Below, in pieces: positions 1 to 9,626 of a stretch of DNA of 64,000 nt. A program made the translations under genes and the position numbers. Where the stretch lies: assembly GCF_000186265.1 (NCBI RefSeq), contig NC_014934.1, positions 2,046,001 to 2,110,000 of the forward strand. The letters run 5' to 3'. Source of the DNA: Cellulophaga algicola DSM 14237. Its GTDB lineage: Bacteria > Bacteroidota > Bacteroidia > Flavobacteriales > Flavobacteriaceae. A model generated the notes under the pieces. The model did no database searches. It had not been told where the DNA came from and saw nothing but the letters and a program-made list of their open reading frames with translations. Each line of letters starts with the position of its first letter. Positions within the stretch are counted from its first letter, which is position 1.

Positions 1-919
1 TCCTGCGGATAGTTTAAAATATGGAATTTTGGTAGATTCTATTGGAGAAGGTATTGGATTAAAAACTGGAGATAAAATTTTAGCTATTGATGGCGAGAAA
101 TCCAAAAAATTCACAGATGCCACGCTAGATATTTTATTAGGAGACGAGATTACAGTAGAAAGAAATGGGGAGAAAGTTACTTTCCCAGTTCCAGACGAAG
201 GGATTAAGCAAATTTTATCTACTCAAGGGAGAGGGTTTTTGTCCTATAGACAAAAAGCACTTATAGATAGCGTTGTACCTAACTCCATTGCTGCAAAGGC
301 AGGAATTGTATCAGGAGATCAAATTATATCGGTTAACAATAGCCCTAGTGAGTATTGGAATGATTTTACTAACGCAATTAAAGATTCTAAAGGCAAACCA
401 CTAACATTGTTGGTAAAAAGAGGTAGTCAAACCGAAAGCTTAAACTTAGTGGTACCAGAAGAAGGAATTATTGGTGTTTACTTAAATTCAGATGATTTAA
501 TAGTCACAGATGAATATAGTGTGTTTGCGGCAATACCTGCAGGTTTTAATGAAACCATTAATGTGTTGACCAAGCAAATTAAACAGTTTAAAATTCTTTT
601 TAAGCCTAAGACAGAGGCTTATAAATCTGTTAAAGGTCCTATAGGTATTGTAGAAATGATGCCTCCAAAATGGAACTGGATGTTCTTTTGGAATTTTACG
701 GCAATGTTCTCAGTTTGGTTGGCTTTTGTTAATTTAGTGCCAATACCAGCTTTAGACGGCGGACACGTAATGTTTTTACTTTATGAGATGATTTCAGGGA
801 GAGCACCGAGTGAAAAAACTTTAGAGCGAGGCCAAATAATTGGTTTTGTGATAATTATGGGCTTAATGGCTATTATTTTTGGCAACGATATTTGGAATAT
901 TATCAAACGATTTTTATAA
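1..919 (+). CDS. rseP: RIP site-2 metalloprotease RseP, 3' part (5' end outside window)
   Basis: The reading frame is already open at base 2, so the gene enters from the left; about 305 residues are visible of a family usually near 440. Two PDZ-like segments are recognisable (one around the first ILAIDG, the second around SGDQIISVN). The C-terminal membrane region follows, with the NLVPIPALDGG motif whose Asp supplies the third zinc ligand of site-2 proteases. The N-terminal HExxH site lies outside the window. The family cleaves membrane-anchored regulators such as anti-sigma factors inside the inner membrane. The TTG at base 29 is not the true start. The assignment is secure; the substrate is unknown. 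Confidence 0.93.
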   Translation, partial: PADSLKYGILVDSIGEGIGLKTGDKILAIDGEKSKKFTDATLDILLGDEITVERNGEKVTFPVPDEGIKQILSTQGRGFLSYRQKALIDSVVPNSIAAKAGIVSGDQIISVNNSPSEYWNDFTNAIKDSKGKPLTLLVKRGSQTESLNLVVPEEGIIGVYLNSDDLIVTDEYSVFAAIPAGFNETINVLTKQIKQFKILFKPKTEAYKSVKGPIGIVEMMPPKWNWMFFWNFTAMFSVWLAFVNLVPIPALDGGHVMFLLYEMISGRAPSEKTLERGQIIGFVIIMGLMAIIFGNDIWNIIKRFL

Positions 920-966
920 TATTTTAGGGCAATTAAAAAAAAAATTAAAAATTATTTTTTTTTTGC

Positions 967-996
967 TTGGCTAGTTTGAAAAAACATTTATATTTG
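967..996 (+). promoter_or_regulatory. Bacteroidota-type promoter of tRNA-Asn
   Basis: TTG at 967-969, a 19-bp spacer and TATATTTG at 989-996 match the TTG/TAnnTTTG consensus of Bacteroidota primary sigma promoters. The tRNA begins 24 bp after the -7 box, which leaves a short 5' leader for RNase P. Confidence 0.75.
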
Positions 997-1020
997 CAGC
1001 CGCTAACGCGTAGAGTACAC

Positions 1021-1094
1021 TCCTCCTTAGCTCAGCTGGTTAGAGCATCTGACTGTTAATCAGAGGGTCCTTGGTTCGAGCCCAAGAGGGGGAG
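1021..1094 (+). tRNA. tRNA-Asn (anticodon GTT)
   Basis: A full cloverleaf can be drawn. The acceptor stem is TCCTCCT pairing AGGGGGA with one G-U pair. The anticodon stem TCTGA/TCAGA carries the loop CTGTTAA with GTT at 1055-1057, and the T stem CTTGG/CCAAG carries TTCGAGC. G1094 is the discriminator base and CCA is not encoded. The gene is followed at once by a strong terminator and is a single-tRNA transcription unit. Confidence 0.96.
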
Positions 1095-1105
1095 CAGAGC
1101 GACAG

Positions 1106-1137
1106 AAAGCCTTTACAGAAATGTAAAGGCTTTTTTA
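1106..1137 (+). terminator. Rho-independent terminator after tRNA-Asn
   Basis: A 12-bp perfect stem (1106-1117 with 1122-1133) closes a GAAA tetraloop and runs into a T tract. It ends the tRNA transcript. Confidence 0.85.
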
Positions 1138-1335
1138 GTTTTAAGATGTTGACTTTATAATATTGAATTTGTTTAGCATTCAGATGTCATTTCCATCATT
1201 AAAATTTACTATTTAACCTTTCTGTGAATATTATCTTTGATCATTTGCTCCCAATTTGTTTTATTTTAAGTTAATTAAATGAATAACTTTGAATACTATA
1301 TCACCAGTAAATTTTGATTTGCTAAAATTAATCGA

Positions 1336-2010
1336 ATGAAAATCTTAATAGCAGAAGACGAGATTGAGCTTCAGAAATCTATGGCAACATACCTCTCTCA
1401 AGATGGTAATGTTTGCGAAACAGCCTCTGATCATGAAGAAGCGTTGTATAAATTAGATGTATATGAATATGATATTGTAATACTAGATATAAACCTAGTT
1501 ACAGGTAGTGGGCTAGAAGTGTTAAAGGTGCTTAAACAACAAGATAGAAATACGGCAACAATTATTATTTCTGCAAATAGTTCTTTGGATGATAAATTAG
1601 AAGGACTAGATTTAGGAGCAGATGATTATTTAATCAAACCTTTTCATTTAGCAGAATTAAATTCTCGAATAAAAGCAATCTTACGTAGAGGCAAATTTGG
1701 AGGCACAGAAACTATTGAATTTAATGAAATTTCTGTAGACACTAGAGCTAAGACGGTATTTGTTGAAGGTAGAGCACTAATATTAACTCGAAAAGAGTAT
1801 GATTTAATCTTATTCTTTATTACTAATAAAAACAGAGTACTTTCCAAAGAAATTATTGCAGAACACCTATGGGGAGATCATAGTGATTTGATAGATAATT
1901 ATGATTTTATATATGTTCATATTAATAACCTGCGTAAGAAATTAACAGAAGTAGGTGCAAAGTATATTAAAACAGCATATGGTAGTGGTTATAAATTTAT
2001 GGAGGAATAA
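1336..2010 (+). CDS. OmpR/PhoB-family response regulator
   Basis: 224 residues, the family norm. The receiver domain spans about 1-115 with acidic pocket Glu7/Asp8, phospho-acceptor Asp51 (VILDINL), Ser79 and Lys101 (IKPF). A winged-helix DNA-binding domain of the OmpR type fills about 125-222. The ATG at 1336 gives the correct N-terminus. The partner histidine kinase starts 3 bp after the stop codon, so the pair is cotranscribed. A weak promoter-like sequence (TTG at 1289, TAAATTTTG at 1308) lies upstream. The neighbours suggest control of outer-membrane and lipid genes downstream, which is inference; no operator was identified. Confidence 0.93.
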   Translation: MKILIAEDEIELQKSMATYLSQDGNVCETASDHEEALYKLDVYEYDIVILDINLVTGSGLEVLKVLKQQDRNTATIIISANSSLDDKLEGLDLGADDYLIKPFHLAELNSRIKAILRRGKFGGTETIEFNEISVDTRAKTVFVEGRALILTRKEYDLILFFITNKNRVLSKEIIAEHLWGDHSDLIDNYDFIYVHINNLRKKLTEVGAKYIKTAYGSGYKFMEE

Positions 2011-2013
2011 CTT

Positions 2014-3270
2014 ATGAAGGAAAGTAGTAAAGGTGTAAGTCTGCTTCAAAAAACTTCTAAGACTTTTCTATTGATAAGTCTTAGTTTAATGATGCTTAGT
2101 ACCATTGTGCTTTATTTTTATGTGCATAAACTTTTAACAGATGAGGTAGAAGAAGAATTACGCTCAACGGAAGCGCGGATAGAAAGTGTTATTAAAAGTA
2201 ATAACCCAATCTACCAATTGCCTCCTGTTGTAGAAGTTAAAAAGGGTATAGAAAAAAGAGTTGAACGGTTGAAGGACACTTTAATTTTTGACCCTTCTCA
2301 AAATGAAATTGAAGAATTTCGAGAATTAACAATTTACTCTATTATAAATGGAGAAAATTACCAGATTACCGTAAGAACATTAGTCGTAGAATCTCGTGAT
2401 ATTTTAATCGCTGTGATATTATCTTATTTGGTGATTATTTTATTTGTTTTTGTTTTTCTATTTTATCTAAACAAAGCAGGAAATAGAAAACTATGGGCCC
2501 CTTTTTTTATGAATTTGGCGCAAATGAAAAATTTCTCCGTGACATCAGAAACTCCCATAGCATTAATTAAAAGTGATATTTTGGAGTTCACAGATTTAAA
2601 TTATGAAATAACGACACTAACGCAAAAAGTAAGGACTGATTATAAAAACTTAAAGCAGTATACGGAAGATGTTTCTCATGAAATACAAACGCCATTAGCA
2701 ATAATTAAAGCGAAAATTGAAAACATCATTAACAGTGATAATCTTAATAACCTTCAATTTGAGCATCTAAATTCCATTCAGAAAGATATTCAAAGGCTTA
2801 CGCAATTAAACAAAGGGTTAACCTTATTAACAAAGATTGAGAATCGGCAATTTTTAAACGCTGAGGAGTTAAGTTTTAATGATATTGTCAAGCAACGAAT
2901 AGAAAATTTTTCAGAATTATTTCCTTTAGAAATTAATATCGAAGATGATGCTGCGGTATTTGTTCAAATGGACCCTTATTTAGCAGATGTGTTGTGTGAT
3001 AATCTTTTATCGAATGCATTAAAATACAGCACTACAAATGAAGCTGTTCATGTCGTGTTTATCCATAAAACGTTTATCGTCTCTAATTATGGTGAAAACG
3101 CAGTTTTACATCCAGAAAAACTATTTGATCGGTTTTATAAAGAGTCAGAACATAAAAAATCTACAGGACTTGGCCTTGCCATAGTAAAAAAGATTTGTGA
3201 CCTGTATGGTTTAAAAGTACAGTATCACTTTGAGAAAAATAGGCATCATTTTGTAGTGTCCTTTCCGTAG
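2014..3270 (+). CDS. Sensor histidine kinase, partner of the adjacent regulator
   Basis: 418 residues. Membrane segments near 17-37 and 129-152 enclose a periplasmic loop of about 90 residues. The dimerisation/phospho-acceptor motif SHEIQTPL places the autophosphorylated His at 222. The ATPase domain shows an N box (DNLLSNALKYS) and a G box (STGLGLAIVKKI). The first membrane segment is preceded by a 16-residue cytoplasmic tail, so the start is plausible. No typical HAMP helix pair is obvious between the second membrane segment and the H box, although a linker of about 65 residues is there. The signal is unknown. Confidence 0.93.
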   Translation: MKESSKGVSLLQKTSKTFLLISLSLMMLSTIVLYFYVHKLLTDEVEEELRSTEARIESVIKSNNPIYQLPPVVEVKKGIEKRVERLKDTLIFDPSQNEIEEFRELTIYSIINGENYQITVRTLVVESRDILIAVILSYLVIILFVFVFLFYLNKAGNRKLWAPFFMNLAQMKNFSVTSETPIALIKSDILEFTDLNYEITTLTQKVRTDYKNLKQYTEDVSHEIQTPLAIIKAKIENIINSDNLNNLQFEHLNSIQKDIQRLTQLNKGLTLLTKIENRQFLNAEELSFNDIVKQRIENFSELFPLEINIEDDAAVFVQMDPYLADVLCDNLLSNALKYSTTNEAVHVVFIHKTFIVSNYGENAVLHPEKLFDRFYKESEHKKSTGLGLAIVKKICDLYGLKVQYHFEKNRHHFVVSFP

Positions 3271-3398
3271 TCTATTTTATTTAGTTTTTTTGATAGGTTA
3301 GGTGTGCGTTTTAAGAAAGATGAAGAATTAGTCCTAGCTTTAAATTCTCTTAAGGATTGGATTGTATTTTCGTGATTATACATTACGAAGCTATTTTT

Positions 3399-5819
3399 AT
3401 GATACATCTAAAGATTCTATTTCTTATTACTTTTTTTACACTTTTAAATGCTCAAGCTCAAAATAAAATAACTGTATCTGGGCAATTAATTGATGCGGAA
3501 ACCATAGCTACTTTAGCATTTGCGAATGTAACTCTTCGTCATCTTGAAGATAATAACATAGTTACGGGAGCTATTACAAATGAAGAAGGCCGCTTTCTAT
3601 TCGTAGATTTGCCACTCGGAAAATATAAACTCTCCTTTTCATTTATAGGATATACTACAAAAGAGCAAAACCTTATCGCGGGAGGTTTAAATACCGTGTT
3701 CAATTTGGGTAAGATTGCACTTGAACCTTCTGCAGAAGCTTTAAATGAAATAGAGGTAATTGGTAAGCAAGCAACAATTAATTCAGATTTAAATAAGAAA
3801 TCATTTCGTATAGAAGACAATATTGCTCAATCTGGAGGTTCAGTTTTAGATGCTATGAAATCATTGCCAGGGGTAACCTTTGATCAAGAAGGTAAAGTGG
3901 TTTTGCGGGGTAGTGACAAAGCTATTATATTAATAGATGGCAAACAAAGCAGTTTAACGGGTTTTGGGAACCAGAAGGGCTTGGCTAATATTCCAGCCTC
4001 TAATATTGAAAGAATTGAGATTGTCAATAACCCATCGGCAAAATATGATGCTAACGGTTTTGCAGGAATTGTAAATATTATTTATAAAAAAGAAAAACAA
4101 ACGGGCTTAAATGGAGATGTTGGGCTCTCTTTTGGATTAGGTGCTTTGGGTAAAAGACAAGAAGATACCAATACAGCTTTGGGGAGTTTTTCGGCCAATC
4201 CTAAATTAATCCCTAGTATCAATTTAAATTATAAAAAAGATAAGATTAATTACTTTTTTCAATCAGAATTTATTCTTCAGGAAGCCTTGCCTAATAATGA
4301 ATTTACAACACGATATTACGATGATGGAAGTACCATTGTTTCACAAGTTCCCGAAAATAGAAAGCAATTTCGATCTATAATAAATGGCGGAATTGACTAT
4401 GATTTGGATGCTAATAATAGTTTTACTTTTTCTGGATTATATGATCGTGAAAAGCATATAGATACAGCGCAGGTGGCTTACATAAACTTGGAAAATAATA
4501 TCAGGAATCGTTTTTATACGTGGCGAGAAGAAGAAGTTACAAGATATATTAATGCAGCGGTAAGTTACCGTCATAAGTTTAAGGAAATAGGACATACACT
4601 ATCGGCCAATGCACAATATACTCAAGGGCTAGAAGATGAAACTTATTCTTTGAACGATAGTTCTGAAGTACGTGTTGGTCAAGATAAAACAAATATTAAG
4701 GCTATTGAAAATACTACGAGCATCGCCGCAGATTATGTAAAACCACTAGCTTCTGGTCGCGTGGAATTCGGTGCAAAAATGCGTATCCGTAAGTTGCCAG
4801 TAGACTATACAATTACACCAGGAAATGAATCTATTATTTATCCAGGCTTAGGTACTTTTTCTGATTGGGGAGAGAACCTCTATGCGGGTTATGCAAATTA
4901 TCTTCTAGAGCAAGATAGTTATGATGTTGAAGCTGGACTAAGGGCGGAGCAAACTAATGTTTTTTATGATTTAGATCCCATAAATCAATATTATCCGAAT
5001 AATGACTCCTACGATTATTTTGAATTATTCCCTAGTGTGCGTTTTACCTATAAAGTTAATAGTGCTAATAAAATTTCAGCTTTTTATAACCGCAGAATAG
5101 ATCGTCCTGGCGAGCCAGAACTTCGTATTTTTCCTAAATATGATGACCCAGAATTGCTGAAAGTTGGTAATCCATATTTGCGACCGCAGTTTACAGATGC
5201 CATAGAAATTGCTCATAAATATTCATGGCATACTGGTTCTTTATTTACGGCTCTTTATCATAAAATGATAAAAGACCAATATATGCGCATTTATAGTATA
5301 GACGACTCAAATCCTTCGTATGCTATTGTCAATAAAATCTATCAAAATACAGGAAGTGCTACAAATACGGGGGTAGAATTGTTGGCGAGCCAAGACCTTA
5401 CGAGTAATTGGAAGGTGTCTTCAACATTTAATTGGTATGCTAATGCTGTTGATGCTTATCAGGGTCAATTGTATTTTCCTTATGAGCGTACTTTTCAAAT
5501 TAAAAAATCAACAGCAAATGCTTGGGACCTTAAAATCAATACAGATATTAGTCTTCCTAAAGATTATGCCATCCAATTAATAGGTGTTTATTATTCTAAG
5601 AGAAATATTCCGCAAGGAGAAGAATTAGCACGCTCGTCTGTAGATTTAGGAATCAAAAAGAGTCTTTGGAATAAAAAAGGCACTTTAACTTTTTCAGCAA
5701 GCGATATTTTTAATCGATTTGGTATTCAACAACGTATTATAGAGAATGATTTTTCGGCAGTATATCAAAACTATTTCGAGACTCAAATATTTAGATTAGG
5801 ACTTAAATATAAAATTTAA
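3399..5819 (+). CDS. TonB-dependent outer-membrane receptor with carboxypeptidase-like N-domain
   Basis: 806 residues from the ATG at 3399. This start gives a clean signal peptide ending near AQAQ; the frame opens at a TTG 42 bp earlier, which would put extra residues before the signal and is less likely. The order is: signal peptide, CarboxypepD_reg-like beta domain (about 25-105), plug domain (about 130-235, including DGKQSSLTG and the NNPSAKYDA stretch), then a 22-strand-type barrel. The overall pattern is that of the outer-membrane receptor family that is not SusC, since no SusD partner follows. Its substrate cannot be read from sequence. Position after a two-component system suggests it is a regulated target. 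Confidence 0.85.
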   Translation: MIHLKILFLITFFTLLNAQAQNKITVSGQLIDAETIATLAFANVTLRHLEDNNIVTGAITNEEGRFLFVDLPLGKYKLSFSFIGYTTKEQNLIAGGLNTVFNLGKIALEPSAEALNEIEVIGKQATINSDLNKKSFRIEDNIAQSGGSVLDAMKSLPGVTFDQEGKVVLRGSDKAIILIDGKQSSLTGFGNQKGLANIPASNIERIEIVNNPSAKYDANGFAGIVNIIYKKEKQTGLNGDVGLSFGLGALGKRQEDTNTALGSFSANPKLIPSINLNYKKDKINYFFQSEFILQEALPNNEFTTRYYDDGSTIVSQVPENRKQFRSIINGGIDYDLDANNSFTFSGLYDREKHIDTAQVAYINLENNIRNRFYTWREEEVTRYINAAVSYRHKFKEIGHTLSANAQYTQGLEDETYSLNDSSEVRVGQDKTNIKAIENTTSIAADYVKPLASGRVEFGAKMRIRKLPVDYTITPGNESIIYPGLGTFSDWGENLYAGYANYLLEQDSYDVEAGLRAEQTNVFYDLDPINQYYPNNDSYDYFELFPSVRFTYKVNSANKISAFYNRRIDRPGEPELRIFPKYDDPELLKVGNPYLRPQFTDAIEIAHKYSWHTGSLFTALYHKMIKDQYMRIYSIDDSNPSYAIVNKIYQNTGSATNTGVELLASQDLTSNWKVSSTFNWYANAVDAYQGQLYFPYERTFQIKKSTANAWDLKINTDISLPKDYAIQLIGVYYSKRNIPQGEELARSSVDLGIKKSLWNKKGTLTFSASDIFNRFGIQQRIIENDFSAVYQNYFETQIFRLGLKYKI

Positions 5820-5832
5820 TAGTAGATAAGAT

Positions 5833-6576
5833 ATGAAAGAATTGAATAAAGTAGCAAAAGTTACCTTGCTTTTCTGGTTGATGAAAATTTGTGCCACAAC
5901 CCTAGGCGAAACTTTAGGAGATTTTTTGGCGCAAACCTTAGGTTTAGGATATTCTGTTGGAATTTTAATTACACTTGCTTTTTTTATTTTAGTATTGGTG
6001 GTCCAGCTCCTGCAAAAAAAATATAATCCTATTTATTTTTGGTTGGTAATCATAGCAACGACTACATTAGGTACTGAAATATCTGATTTCTTAGATCGTA
6101 GTTTGCATTTAGGGTATACGTGGGGAAGTTTATTGCTGTTTTCAGGGTTAGTACTAACGCTTTATGCTTGGTATAGAAAATTTGGAAACTTAGCGGTATT
6201 CCCAATTGTAGCGCGTACTAAAGAATTGTATTACTGGGTGGCTATATTGTTTTCTAATAGTTTAGGCACTGCCTTTGGTGATTATTTAAGTGATGTAATT
6301 GGTTTTAGCTATTTAATTGGAGCAATGGTAACAGCGAGCATTATTATTCTAGTGGTTCTAGTGCATTATTTTACAAAAATTAATCAAATTCTGCTCTTCT
6401 GGATTGCTTTTGTATTTACCAGACCCTTTGGGGCAACCTTCGGAGATTTTTTAACCAAACCAGTATTAAAAGGTGGGCTAGATTTAGGAACACTATCGGC
6501 TTCAGTGGTAGCTATGGTTGTTATGGTTTTTTTAATTTTTATTGCACACCGAAAAAATGCACATTTAGAATTTTAA
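5833..6576 (+). CDS. Four-repeat integral membrane protein (COG4705-like)
   Basis: 247 residues, about eight hydrophobic helices and no signal peptide. Four internal repeats of roughly 60 residues each begin with a pattern like LGxxxGDFLxxxLxLGY: LGETLGDFL, LGTEISDFL, LGTAFGDYL and FGATFGDFL. Each places an acidic residue in a helix next to small residues, and this is the most conserved element. It resembles the uncharacterised membrane proteins of COG4705. The start is 13 bp after the receptor gene, so it is probably cotranscribed. Function is not known; a transporter or pore built by internal quadruplication is possible. Confidence 0.7.
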   Translation: MKELNKVAKVTLLFWLMKICATTLGETLGDFLAQTLGLGYSVGILITLAFFILVLVVQLLQKKYNPIYFWLVIIATTTLGTEISDFLDRSLHLGYTWGSLLLFSGLVLTLYAWYRKFGNLAVFPIVARTKELYYWVAILFSNSLGTAFGDYLSDVIGFSYLIGAMVTASIIILVVLVHYFTKINQILLFWIAFVFTRPFGATFGDFLTKPVLKGGLDLGTLSASVVAMVVMVFLIFIAHRKNAHLEF

Positions 6577-6628
6577 ACTTTAAAATTTCTTTAGATTCTG
6601 ATTTTACATTTGATCAAAATTATTTCAA

Positions 6629-8614
6629 ATGGTATCAAAATTGTTTCCGGAACGGTTTACGCTTCTAAAAGTATTTATTATTTTTTTTCTTACATGTTCC
6701 TTTGTGGTTAGAGTTAGTTTTCTAATTTGGAGTTTCACAGAAGTAGATCAAGATGTATTGAGTCTGCTAAGAACTTTTGCAGTCGGGTTTCTTTTTGATT
6801 TGGTTACGGTTTCTTTTTTGGCAATACCTTACCTTATTTATTTAGTGCTTTTTCCTGTAAAATGGAATGGATCTTTAGTGGATAAAATCATAACCTATTT
6901 TGGTTTTTTCTTAGGTATTCTTGTTAGTTACTTTTCTTTTTTTGGGGAGTTTACTTTTTGGGAAGAATTTCAACGTAGATACAATTTCATAGCTGTAGAT
7001 TATCTTATTTATACCTATGAGGTTTTTAAAAATATCAACGAGTCATACCCATTACCAATCTTAATTGGTTCTATGTTAATTTTGGTAGCAGGGACCATTT
7101 ACTTAGTCATTAAACTAGGTGCGTTTAAGCGGGTGTTTACAAGTGAAACTAGTATTAAATTTAAATTAACAGCAATGCTTCCTTGGGCTGTCATTGTGGT
7201 AATTGCTACTTTTTTTATGCGTAGTGATCAAGCAGATTGGTCTAAAAATAGGTATAACAATGAACTGTCTAAAGCGGGGATTTATTCTTTTTTCTCTGCC
7301 TTTCAAAATAATGAATTAGCCTATTCAGAATTTTATGATACTATTCCTATTCAAAAAGCATTTTCCGAAGTAAATGAAAATTTTACGAAACACGAAGAAA
7401 TGGCATTTTTTCCATCAAAAAAAGGAATCTTTAGAACAGTAAAAAACGCTGATAGTACACAAAGCCAGATAAAACCCAATGTTATTTTCATTTGTATTGA
7501 AAGTTTAAGCGGTAAGTTTTTAAGTACATTAGGGAATGATGAAAATATTACTCCCACCTTAGATGCTTTGGCTAATCAGAGTCTGTTTTTTAGTAATTTA
7601 TTCGCTACAGGTACCAGAACAGTTCGTGGTATGGAAGCAATTACTTTATCTATTCCGCCTACTCCAGGACGAAGCATTGTAAAACGAAAAAATAACACCG
7701 AGCTTTTCACTATCGGCGAAGTATTTAAATCACAAGGGTATGAACGTTTCTTTTTCTACGGAGGAGATGGGTATTTTGATAATATGAATACTTACTTCGG
7801 AGGTAATGGTTTTAATATTGTAGATAGAGGGAGAGGTTTTCTCTTAGATAAAAGTATCAGAACGACCAGAACAAATATAGAAGATGATGAAGTGACTTTT
7901 GAAAACGCTTGGGGTGTTTGTGATGAAGATATTTATAATAAGGTATTAAAAGAAGCAGATAAGGCCTTTACAACAGGAAAACCTTTTTTCGATTTTGTAA
8001 TGACCACTTCTAATCATAAACCATTTACATACCCAGAAGGAAAAATTGATATTCCATCTGGAACAGGACGAAATGGTGCCGTAAAATATACTGATTATGC
8101 TATAGGAGAATTTTTAAAAACAGCAAGAACTAAACCTTGGTTTAAACATACTGTATTTGTAATTATGAGTGATCATTGTGCAAGTAGTGCCGGACGTTGG
8201 GAGTTAGATGTGAGAAATTATCATATTCCGGCATTAATCTATAACCTGCCGAATATGCCAAATGCTAAAATTGATAAGTTGTGTTCTCAGATTGATGTTT
8301 TTCCTACGCTATTTGCTACCCTTAATTGGGATTATAAAACGAATCTCTTTGGGCAAAATATTCTTAAAATGAAACCTGAAGACGAGCGAGCGCTTATAGG
8401 TAACTATAGAAAATTAGGGTATTTAAAAGATAACAAAGTTCTTATTTTAGGGGATGGTCATACCGCAAATCTCTATGACTGGAATTCCGCTGATAATAGT
8501 TTAAAGGAATTACCGATGGATGATCAAGTTTTGCAAACATCAATTTCTAATTATCAAGTGGCAGATTATCTGTATCATAATGGAGGACTTAAACTTTCAA
8601 ATTTAGCAAAGTGA
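6629..8614 (+). CDS. LtaS/MdoB-type phosphoglycerol transferase (sulfatase fold)
   Basis: 661 residues. Five N-terminal membrane helices (about 10-200) are followed by an extracytoplasmic alkaline-phosphatase/sulfatase-type domain (about 280-600). IFICIESL begins the domain and supplies the first metal ligand. The Thr pair in GTRTVRG (329-331) holds the likely nucleophile, and VIMSDH supplies later metal ligands. Such enzymes (COG1368) move phosphoglycerol from phosphatidylglycerol to glycans or glycolipids and release diacylglycerol. The stop overlaps the start of the next gene, a diacylglycerol kinase, in the sequence GTGA. The acceptor here is unknown, since Gram-negative bacteria lack lipoteichoic acid. 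Confidence 0.85.
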   Translation: MVSKLFPERFTLLKVFIIFFLTCSFVVRVSFLIWSFTEVDQDVLSLLRTFAVGFLFDLVTVSFLAIPYLIYLVLFPVKWNGSLVDKIITYFGFFLGILVSYFSFFGEFTFWEEFQRRYNFIAVDYLIYTYEVFKNINESYPLPILIGSMLILVAGTIYLVIKLGAFKRVFTSETSIKFKLTAMLPWAVIVVIATFFMRSDQADWSKNRYNNELSKAGIYSFFSAFQNNELAYSEFYDTIPIQKAFSEVNENFTKHEEMAFFPSKKGIFRTVKNADSTQSQIKPNVIFICIESLSGKFLSTLGNDENITPTLDALANQSLFFSNLFATGTRTVRGMEAITLSIPPTPGRSIVKRKNNTELFTIGEVFKSQGYERFFFYGGDGYFDNMNTYFGGNGFNIVDRGRGFLLDKSIRTTRTNIEDDEVTFENAWGVCDEDIYNKVLKEADKAFTTGKPFFDFVMTTSNHKPFTYPEGKIDIPSGTGRNGAVKYTDYAIGEFLKTARTKPWFKHTVFVIMSDHCASSAGRWELDVRNYHIPALIYNLPNMPNAKIDKLCSQIDVFPTLFATLNWDYKTNLFGQNILKMKPEDERALIGNYRKLGYLKDNKVLILGDGHTANLYDWNSADNSLKELPMDDQVLQTSISNYQVADYLYHNGGLKLSNLAK

Positions 8615-9498
8615 TACAAATACATTTCATAGTAAATCCTATTGCAGGTCATGGATCATCGTCCTTGAGTAAAGCCTTTTTAGAAAGCTATTTTATTGGT
8701 AGTGTACATCAAATAACGGTAAAGTATTCAGAATATAAGAAGCATGCCATTCAATTAACAAAAGAGTCTATTGAGGAGAAAGCAGCTATTATTGTAGCTT
8801 GTGGCGGAGATGGTACTATAAACGAGGTAGCATCTTGTTTGGTAGGTATAGCTATTCCTTTAGGAATAATTCCCATAGGTTCAGGAAACGGATTGGCTTC
8901 TAACCTTAAAATCCCTAAAAACTTGCGGAAGGCATTGGCTGTTATTAGGAGTAATCGGACTATTAAAATGGACGTTGGTAAGATTAATAATCGTTTCTTT
9001 TTTAGTAATACAGGTGTTGGTTTTGATGCTGAGGTTATAAAACATTATGAATCTAAAAAAAAGAGGTCCTTTCTAGGTTATGTGTATGCTTGCCTTACTT
9101 CAATTAAGAAAATTGAGCATCAAGAAACTATAGAGATAAGTTTTAATAATGAAATCCGGATCATTAATCCTTTTATTATTCTAATCTCAAATTCTAATGA
9201 AATGGGTTATCACCTGAGTCTTACGCCTAAAGCATCTTTACAAGATGGTTTATTAGATGTGTTAATTATTTCTAAGATTAATAGATTAAAAATATTTTGG
9301 CTTGGTATTCTTGTTTTAATAGGTAAGATTAATTGGCTTAATGAGGCTAAAAACTATCAAGTTAAAGCGTTGGAATTGTCAAGAAATGATCAATCTTTTT
9401 TAGAATCTCAGATAGATGGGGAATTTCATAAGCTAGAAAAGGACAGTATCAAGATTACGGTTATAGAAAAAGCTCTTTCAGTTTTAGTGCCTTCATAA
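8611..9498 (+). CDS. Diacylglycerol kinase / YegS-like lipid kinase
   Basis: 295 residues with a GTG start that overlaps the upstream stop by 4 bp. The catalytic domain has the ATP-binding GGDGTINE (about residues 70-77) and the GSGNGLA motif, both diagnostic of the DAGK_cat family. The C-terminal half is the matching beta-sandwich domain ending in the QIDGE element. The protein is soluble or peripheral on the inner membrane. It most likely phosphorylates diacylglycerol released by the upstream phosphoglycerol transferase back to phosphatidate. The pairing is inferred from the overlap and from known E. coli OpgB/DgkA and Gram-positive LtaS/DgkB logic. Confidence 0.87.
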   Translation: MIQIHFIVNPIAGHGSSSLSKAFLESYFIGSVHQITVKYSEYKKHAIQLTKESIEEKAAIIVACGGDGTINEVASCLVGIAIPLGIIPIGSGNGLASNLKIPKNLRKALAVIRSNRTIKMDVGKINNRFFFSNTGVGFDAEVIKHYESKKKRSFLGYVYACLTSIKKIEHQETIEISFNNEIRIINPFIILISNSNEMGYHLSLTPKASLQDGLLDVLIISKINRLKIFWLGILVLIGKINWLNEAKNYQVKALELSRNDQSFLESQIDGEFHKLEKDSIKITVIEKALSVLVPS

Positions 9499-9626
9499 AA
9501 TAGTATCAGATAATGAAATGTTGTAATCTTTAAATTCTCTTTAGAATTGAAAATTACTTTTGATGAAAAAGTAAATCAGGTGTGTTTTAAAAATCAATGC
9601 TTACCTGTTTTTTATGTCAAATTTAT

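Noticed and set aside
1021-1094. tRNA-Asn as an integration site
   Set aside because: No integrase and no repeated 3' end of the tRNA was seen in the window; the downstream genes look like normal chromosome.
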